Assembly: GCA_037893225.1 (NCBI GenBank)
Contig: JAZGUH010000361.1
Coordinates: 248,001-312,000 of the forward strand
Direction of reading: 5' to 3'
DNA length: 64,000 nucleotides
Origin: Hippasteria phrygiana
Taxonomy: Eukaryota > Echinodermata > Asteroidea > Valvatida > Goniasteridae
The stretch's first letter is position 1. Each line of letters opens with the position of its first letter. This document shows, piece by piece, positions 52,701 to 61,700 of the stretch. The position numbers were made by a program, and so were the translations under genes. The notes beneath the pieces are model-generated. The model did no database searches, was not told the DNA's origin, and worked only from the letters and a program-made list of their open reading frames with translations.

Positions 52701-55700
52701 GTACATTGTACAAGTGTTTGTAACGATGTACATGTATATACGCGTCGTTCGCGAATGAATCTTCGCAAATTTGTGTACGCGAATATATCGACTAATTTTC
52801 GCAACTATTTGGAGACCTTTTAGCTCCACTGCAACTCTAGCTCCGGAGGTAAAACATTGTATGAACAGGAGCACATTTTAGATTTTATCACTAGCTCTAC
52901 AGAACCCCCGTTGAGTTCATTAATTGGAAAAGAGCTACCTCAAAGTTCTGAACATACATACTCATAGGGAGTCAAATCAATTCTGAATGGAATTGCGATT
53001 CCTGCTCGGAGTCGGAGTCAACTCGAAAAAGTTTGTCTCGCCCAAGCCCAAATTTCTCCTTAAAATCCGTTTTCAAAAATAATGTACCGCTGCCGTTGGT
53101 GATCATGTCACCAGGCGTTGGATGGAGACAAATTATGTAAATTGTGGACGGAGTTAAATTTTCAGCCCGCCCATTAGACTAGCGCCGGGTACCAGCGAAT
53201 TGTGTAGTACCAACAGTCAATCCGCGAGATGAGAATCAGCTGATTTATTTAGAGCTAATTATATCATAGAGCAAGGAACAGAGTGCTCTATGATTATATT
53301 ATCAGGCAGGATGCACGAACCACGTGCGAGCAGCCCCAAGTGCGGAGAAGCATTTCTCAATGAATGGTTGAAATGGATACGCCCACTAATTTGCATAGAT
53401 TTAAATATAGCTTAGTGTACAAAAAACACATTTTGAGAAGTTTTCAGGGTCAAATTATGACAATTACACCGGGGGTAACCAAAAGGGGAACAACAGTAGT
53501 TTAAGTTTTGAAAACAACTTCTTTGCAATACAATCGGAATAATTTGGTCCAATTTTGGTGAAAATTATCATTTTTAAGCTGCTACGATAGATAGGAAATA
53601 CACCATTTTTTGTAGACTATAAATAGATCGCCTGTCTCATGTTATGTGGTGATTTCACTGCAAAGTTAAGGGCAGAGTGCCGGCGCTGCCCGCCATGTTT
53701 GGGGTTCATGGCTTAATACGTCCCCCGCAGTACCAAGCATCCCGCTGTGTAGTGTCTTCCAAAATACTGTGTTATTAATAATATGAATAATATTGTCAAA
53801 ACCAGGCAGGAACGGAGGACCTTCTACAGCTTTTTTTCTTTTACAGTATTCACTCATACGTAATAAGCAATTAAATTGTTATTAATAAATACTGTTACAA
53901 TATATAGGCCTATGACAACACAATGACAACGCAAAAAAGTATGCCTCAACGCTTTACGTTGGCGTTTCGTTGTGAATTTTTTTTTCTCGAAAAACCCTCC
54001 AGATTGTGCCACTCGCCATCCCGACAAGCATGCAAGGTTTGCAAGTTCTGAATGCAGTATTAAGCCTTCCGTGTTCATGTTTATTCATAAGACGTATTTT
54101 CCTGGCAATAATAGCGCTCGGTCGGTTGGGCAAGCTCAAACCTGGAGTCAATAAACTCTCCATTGTAAACATTCTAAACACTCTGGAGGGCCAGGCAGCA
54201 GACTTGCCAATCTCAACCACACGATTATAATACAGGAGTTTTCACGGATTCCACAACACCGTGAAAAACCTAACGGTACACAATCTGGCACTGGCATGGC
54301 TAGTGGCTGAAGTCGCTGGATTTTCACGAACGGCTAAACAAAGGACTTTTCTAAGGGTGTTTTCACGGACTCCTAATCTCCCTGAACATGTTGAAAAAAA
54401 ACGTGACAATTTTGGTTCACGGTAAATCAAGGGAAAAGTGGCTCTTTAACGAATATTTAAGGGATAAAGATGTTCATGCTGCTGCCGATGGCAATCGCGG
54501 CCGCGTGGTATACTGCACGTCATTTACGACCAATCTCAACCAAGTAAAGAAATATTGGAAGTTTTGTTGCATAACGAAATTCTGTCTGGTTCTGCTATCG
54601 TTGTATTGCGTTGCCCACGTAGTTTAGAATTACCATCATTGAGTCGGGTGGCAAGACAATTCTCACTCCTACAAATTCTGTGGACAACGACGACGGGGTT
54701 GGGGAACCTCTTCTGCTTTGAATGGCTTAATTTTCGGTAAAATGTTTACATGTATATGCAATACGTGCTGTGTGGTACGTTTTCTTATGTGCATGTCCAT
54801 GTTTGTAACGATGTATATAATTTACGCGTCGTTCGCGAATGAATCTTCGCAAATTTGTGTACGCGAATATATCGACTAATTTTCGCAACTATTTGGAGAC
54901 CCTTTAGCTCCACTGCAACTCTAGCTCCGGAGGTAAACATTGTATGATCAGGAGCACATTTTAGATTTTATCACTAGTATAGCTCTACAGAACCCCCGTT
55001 GAGTTCATTAATTGGAAAAGAGCTACCTCAAAGTTCTGAACATACTCGACTCATTGGGAGTCAAATCAATTCTGAATGGAATTGCGATTCCTGCTCGGAA
55101 TCAGAGTCAACTCGAAAAAGTTTGTCTCGCCCAAGCCCAAATTTCTCCTTAAAATCCGTTTTCAAAAATCATCAACACATGCGCAGCATACGGCCAGCAG
55201 ACTGGAATCGAATGGAAAAAAAATTTGTAACTGGTACCCATCTGCCCCTTAACTTCCCCAGAGATATTGTAATTAATGAGTTTGGTTACCAGTGAATCAA
55301 ATCACGTGTGACTACATCGTTTCACGTGGTCTCCAAGCTTTTGGTAAGGCCATTTTTTATATAACTTAGATGACGGATCAGCCGTCTTCAAAAAATCGGA
55401 TTTTGAAAAAATAATCAGTATCAAAGATTCCCAAACCGCCCTCAATTCGTTAAAACACGTGGTTTCCGGCTTTAACCCGGCCTCGCCGGTATACTCCACG
55501 GTAGATTCACAGTGCATTCACCCAGCCGCGATTGTATTCCCCCAAACAACATCCGAATAGGGTTAACGCTATGAGATTTCGGACTTATAATTCCCTTTAA
55601 AAAAAATCCTCCGGAGCCACGAATAAAAAAAGAAAAATGAATTTCGAACGGAATGAAATTTCGGACTTTACTTTTCTTTTAAAAAAATCTCCCAAAGTTG

Positions 55701-58700
55701 GAAATTGGAAAGAAAAAGAAAATTTATAACTGGAGGTCTCGAACCCACAACCTTCTACTTCGTAGGCTAACACCGTATCCACTAGACCATCGGATTACTC
55801 GGCAAACATAGAGAATTCATTGCATTAGACACAGTAATATAACATGCGCAGAGGACGCTCAACAATGCATCATGGAGGAAGGAACACCAACCCTTCCTCC
55901 ATGAATGCATCAATATTCAAATGTCGTTTGGGGAAATTAATTCGCTACCCGGCTGGCATGCTGCATGCTGCCGATGGCAATCGCGGCCGCGTGGTATACT
56001 GCACGTCATTTACGACCAATCTCAACCAAGTAAAGAAATATTGGAAGTTTTGTTGCATAACGAAATTCTGTCTGGTTCTGCTATCGTTGTATTGCGTTGC
56101 CCACGTAGTTTAGAATTACCATCATTGAGTCGGGTGGCAAGACAATTCTCACTCCTACAAATTCTGTGGACAACGACGACGGGGTTGGGGAACCTCTTCT
56201 GCTTTGAATGGCTTAATTTTCGGTAAAATGTTTACATGTATATGCAATACGTGCTGTGTGGTACATCGTGTCTTATGTGCATGTCCATGTTTGTAACGAT
56301 GTATATAATTTACGCGTCGTTCGCGAATGAATCTTCGCAAATTTGCGCACGCGAAAATCGACTGATTTTCGCGTGCAACAGTGGCCGAACTTTCGCGAAT
56401 TCGCAGTTGATTTTCGCGAATGAAAAAGGCTCCCTAGACAGGGCATGTTTTGAAAAAGACGCACAATTCGCGAACGATTTTTCGCGTTAAAACGATCGCG
56501 TAAAGGGAACGTATTTCTGAGCGGTACTGTACCTTGCATTTATAACCTTCGTGTCTTGTCTTGGTCAATATTCGTATCAGAAACGCATTTGAAACAAGAT
56601 ATGGGGCAGAGGGAACCCCCCCCCCCCCCCCCCCCCCCCTTTGTGTTGGTCGTTGTGTTCCCGGAATCTCAGGAATTCCTTTCAGATATCCGAGGGGGAT
56701 ATGTTGGGTAACATGTTGGGTAACAATAGTCTGAAGTGTGTATACATGTATTAAAGGTATAGGGACAAGAGGGGGGTGGGGTTACCCCTTTTTTTTCTTT
56801 TTTTATGCATATCGCCCATCACAAGCCCTAGGGCACTTGAGGGTGTGGGCTACTTAAGAATATGTGGAAGAACCAGCCCCTCACACTGAAACAGGATAAT
56901 CTAATCTCTTCACAGCATGAATAGGGTCGGGATGGGTAACTACATGTAGTCCACTGCAAGGCATTAATAATGCCTCTACCCATATATTATAAAGCGTAGA
57001 AGTGCCAAAGCCCAGGACTGGGCTCGAACCCACAACCTGCAGAATTACCCACAGACTTTGAATTCAATGTGCCAAACCACTAGGCCACGGCACCTCCTTG
57101 GTCCCATATCTTGCTGGGTATACAGAAACATACAGAAATCAATGGCTTCATTAGTTAATTCTTTGTCAATTATATTAGGGTTATGATCACACGGTTCACG
57201 ACCCTGCACTGGTATACCGTGTCGAGACCATGCCAGGTCTGGGCTGGTTACTAAAGAGATCGCTCTACAAGGAGGAACTAGAACCCAACTGGCCGACGCC
57301 GGAAAAGGTATTATTCAAGCATCATTGCCAAGGCGATTTGAATCGCCAAAGCTGATTGGTCAATCCCATAGCGACATAGAAACCCACAGCCTTCCTTTTT
57401 GTTATCAAATATGTGCATCGTTTTTGATTACCAGATGCGTACAGCTTTGGTAGTGAGGGGGTTTATGTCTATAGACCTTTATCATGCCGTCACCATCTTT
57501 GTCTTGTTTTCCATATGCATTAGCAATTATGAATAGTGATTCCAAATATTGAATGAAGGTGCCAGACTGTTTTTCCTTCCAGCCTCGGTTTGGTTACATT
57601 GATTTTAATAGGAGAAAAACAAGATGGCTGTACTATGATAAAGGTCTATTGGGCCTTTAGTAAGGATGGGAATCTACGTTTCATTTGATAAACGTTTAGC
57701 AAAACCTTCCCACAGCGTTTAAATGTTTAAATGTTTAAATGTTTATAGTCAATACTTCAAAAAGGCTGCCACCTGTCCCGTATGTGTGCGGTAACTGCAG
57801 TTACGTGTTTTTGTATGATGCGAATGCACCTGTGCCTGCTCATAGAAGGAACCGCAACCAATGGCGTATTTATTTGCCGTGAACTGGCTCATTTAATTGG
57901 CTGAGATATTATTATCACTGTCCATCAGCAAACTGGCATTAGCGGCACCTCGCCAAAGTCTAGTGGCCTACAGCTGAACCCAAATAGATACTTTGTAACA
58001 AACAAGAGACACATTGTATCAATTGGAACAAATGCGGCTGTCAATCATTCTCTGGAAAGGCTTTTTTGGAGCTATTGTATATTGGCATTTTTCTTTCAAA
58101 GACCCTGGAAAATTTATACGAAAATTGAGGTAAACAGAAATAGATTTTACAAACATCGTAGATTCTTTGTAAATATAAATGGAGGGTAGATTGCGCAAAT
58201 ACAAGGTCCCACTTTTGAAATTTGAGTTCCGTTTAAATGTTTGGGAAAATGTCTAAATCAAAAAATTAGCTGGCCTGACGTTTCGAACTTAAGCAAGTTC
58301 TTTCTCAAAGGCAAATGACAGAGTACAAAATTTCTAAACGGATTTGAATTGGTTTTGTTTAATGTGTAAACGTCACATCCTTAGCCTTAAGATTCATGAA
58401 GGCTTCTGAAGTGGACAGGCATGTCCTTGAAATCTGAACGGCTAGGAGAGCCTAGTGCAGTTGGCACTGGTAGATGTTTGTGAAGAGCCCCAGTAGCCCT
58501 CATGCACAGTTTTCCTGTCTTCTTGAAAAGATTTACAAGCACCACCACTTCATAACTGGTGCTTTCGTGTCCACCCCACCTCAGCTTTCAAAATATACTA
58601 CTCAAAAAAATTGAAGGATCAAACTTAATTATTAATGTTTTAATCTCCAGTCAATTTGACTTTGAAACACCTGACTGAGCAATTGCATCATCTCACATTC

Positions 58701-61700
58701 TGTGGTGCTTAACCAAGCATGGACATGCGCTGCAGTGTACAATGAGTAAAATCAACTTCAGTACACACCTGACTGAAATTTTCAAAGGCAAATGTCTGAT
58801 CCTGATATTTTTAGTAGAAAATTGCGTACGGATGACGCCATAGGACGCAAAAAACCCAGTGTCACCAGGCCGGATGACGCCACTGGCCGCTGTTTGTGCA
58901 GTTTCAATCCATTGTTGGATTATTGTGTATGTCATACTTGACTGCACAAACACATTGTAGCGGTTCGATATGGCTGCCAGAACCGCTGCAACACCCCGAC
59001 GTCTCCCGTAAAATACCATGCTCAAGGTGTTAACTCTACCTCCCTAGGTGGTGTGAAAAAAACATTGAAATTGGAGGTTTGAGGGCAGTTAGGGTTAACC
59101 TGAAAAAACAAAACATTGGGAGCACTTTTTCAGAAACATTTGAAATTTCCCCAGATCCAGCACCTTCTGTTGGCTGGAAAATATGCATCAGTGTTGTAGA
59201 TTGATCTTTGATGTTGGCCAATAGTCGATGTTAAATGTGTTTGATTGCCTTCTTTATATTTTTGAATTTTTTAAAATCCTGCCATTCAGTTCCTCAAATT
59301 ATATTATATTTGTATGGCTATCCATAGCTGTATCTCCTTCCACCACACACTTGTCATTCTGCCTATCCATGTCTCTGTCTGTTTGTCTGTAGGTGTGGGA
59401 CTGGGATATGTGGATGCGGTCGCCTCAGGTGCGTAAGGGTCGAGAGTGTATTATTCCGGATGTCTCCAGGACCTTCCATTTTGGAGCCAGCGGTCTGAAC
59501 ATGAACAGCTATTTTCAGGTTGGTACCAATATAACTCACCACAGCATTTCATGGACGTGTTTGTATAGGGATGGTACAGAAGGCTGTCTTTCTGTCGGAT
59601 GCCACTCACATTCATATTGTATTTGTTTTATCTCATTATGATTAAAAGTAAGTACATAATTTTCTGTATTGTACATTGAAAAAAATGGGAGTTATGACAC
59701 AATTTGTTAGAATTTTAAATTAGTCTTGTGCTTTACGCTACCTCACAGGAACTTTACTTCAAGAAGCATCCCTACAACACAGTGCCTCACGTGAAACTAA
59801 AAAACCTCGGTAGCCTGACCAGAGAAAAGTACGAAGAGCAGATGCATAGATTAATCAGCCAGGCCACGGTACTAGACCACTCTATCAACCCCTGTGACGA
59901 GGAACGATTTATACCAGCTGCCAAGGGCAAGTCATACGTCCTATACATACAGATGTACAACGACGGTGATTTTGAAACGTGGCTAGCTCTAGCAAAGGTT
60001 GGTTGTTCTGTTTGTAAAATTGTCCTCCGATCCCACACTCGTATTCTGCTCAAGTGTCATCACATCGTCAACATGTCCTCACATCATCAACATGTCCTCA
60101 CATTGTCAACATGTCCTCACATCGTCAACATGTCCTCACATCGTCAACATGTCCTCACATCCTGCAATCTTTTGGTATTCCAGATTACACTATACAGCAT
60201 GTGCTCAGATCCTATACAAGGGTTACTCCGGATTGTAAAACACGTCCTCGGATCTCACACTTGTGCTCCGTTTTTTTTTCTTCAACTTACACAGACATGC
60301 AACTTGGAATTAACAAAAAACGAGGAAATTCCAATCTTTACAAGACTTTTGTACAGTGTTTTTCAATTTTCAATGGCATCAGTGTGAAGTGAAAAACGAG
60401 GAAATCAGCTGATCTGAGGAAATCAGCTGATCTAAGGAAAAGTTGCATGCCAGCTTACAAAGTGCACCTGTGATATTCCAGATTAAACTGTAATAGCACT
60501 TCCTCAGATGCTTGTACCCAGGTTATTCCCCGGAGTGAGATTTGTCAGGATGTTTTCCAAATTTCAGGATGTTTTTGTCAGGATTTTTACTGATTTCAGA
60601 ATTTGTAAAGAATCTCTTTTGAAATCTAGAATTCCTGAGGTGTTACCCTAAAGGTGCTTTTACCTGTAAAAGTAATATAGACCAATAGAAACGGGTATTT
60701 TAAGGGGTGCCTTTAGGCGAATACAAACCATAGACCCTACGTTGCTCTGGGGTCCTCGGTGACCCCCAAACACTGCAGATTTCTTGGATTGTTAATTTTT
60801 TCCCAATCTCACCCCTGTATTCTAGGGGTGTGCATTTACGGGTAGTAAAAGAACCGGGTACCCGATTGAAAAAAATATGGGTACTCGGGTACCCGTTAAA
60901 GAAACCCAACCCAAAACTTCCAATCCTGGAAGTTGTAATAATGTCTTTCTCTGAGATTCAAAAAGTCTGATTTCAGAATTTCAGACAAAGGTCTGAAAAA
61001 TCTCATGCCTGTCCAGTATGATCACTTCTCTGCCTTTGCATATGCCGGCACGTGCATGCGCCGACATATCACAAAAGACGGTTGTCCAGAAGCTTTATAC
61101 AGTTGTATTTCTTGTGGTATGAGGTACACTATTTTGTCTGGTCGAGGCTAATATCTGTGCCCAGACTACAAAAACCACGGTAAATTGTCAACTTTTGTGA
61201 GTGGCATAAACGCCATAAATTTGGAAAATTCCCAACAAATAACATTCAAAACCTTTCCTTTTTCATTGACTGGGAAGATACTATGCAATAATGTAAAGTT
61301 GTACGGGTACTCGATTCCATTATCTGGAACCGGTTCCTGACATGAACGGTCGGGTACCCGGGTACCCGGTTCCGATGCACACCCCTACTGTATTCCAGAT
61401 CATATAACACTTCTGCAAACTTGTTTGGGTCCTTCTGTCTCAGTTTACATTTGGATTATTGTTGTCTAAATATTCTATTTTCCCTCTGTAAGCATAGAAG
61501 CCAGAATTTTAGACTTGGTGGCAAGATTTTAAAGCTTGATGGTCACTTTTTATGAGATGCACAAAGCTTGGTGGGCCAAGGTCGGAGAACACGGCAGATT
61601 ATGCAGCACGTCCTCAGATCCCATTCCCACATGCCAATATAAAACCCGGGGGAGGGGGGGATGTTGTTTGGAAGAATATCTTGCTTAAAGGGGGATTTTG

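Larger units (their letters stand above)
50572..56531. repeat. Right arm of the 12.8-kb inverted repeat
   Basis: Inverted copy of 43731-47585, about 2.1 kb longer. Coordinates mirror as x to 98171-x for the inner part and x to about 100260-x for the outer part; the jump is the extra block at about 53080-55165. The extra block holds sequence absent from the left arm (53085-54475, including the inverted spacer block) and duplicated pieces of both inner and outer arm sequence. Confidence 0.92.

Noticed and set aside
43731..56531. Polinton/Maverick or other large autonomous transposon
   Set aside because: No polymerase, integrase, ATPase or capsid-like frame is visible, the ends do not start with AG, and no 6-bp target duplication was found.
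42961..57178. A missing POMGNT1 exon within the 14.2-kb intron
   Set aside because: Exon 11 ends in phase 0 with ..SAWNDL and exon 12 begins in phase 0 with GYDH.., contiguous with the vertebrate protein (..SAWNDQGYEH..), so nothing is missing.
60054..60392. Frames with repeated SSHRQHVLT and CPHIVNM motifs
   Set aside because: They are caused by a 19-bp tandem repeat in the intron after POMGNT1 coding exon 14 that reads the same in all three frames.
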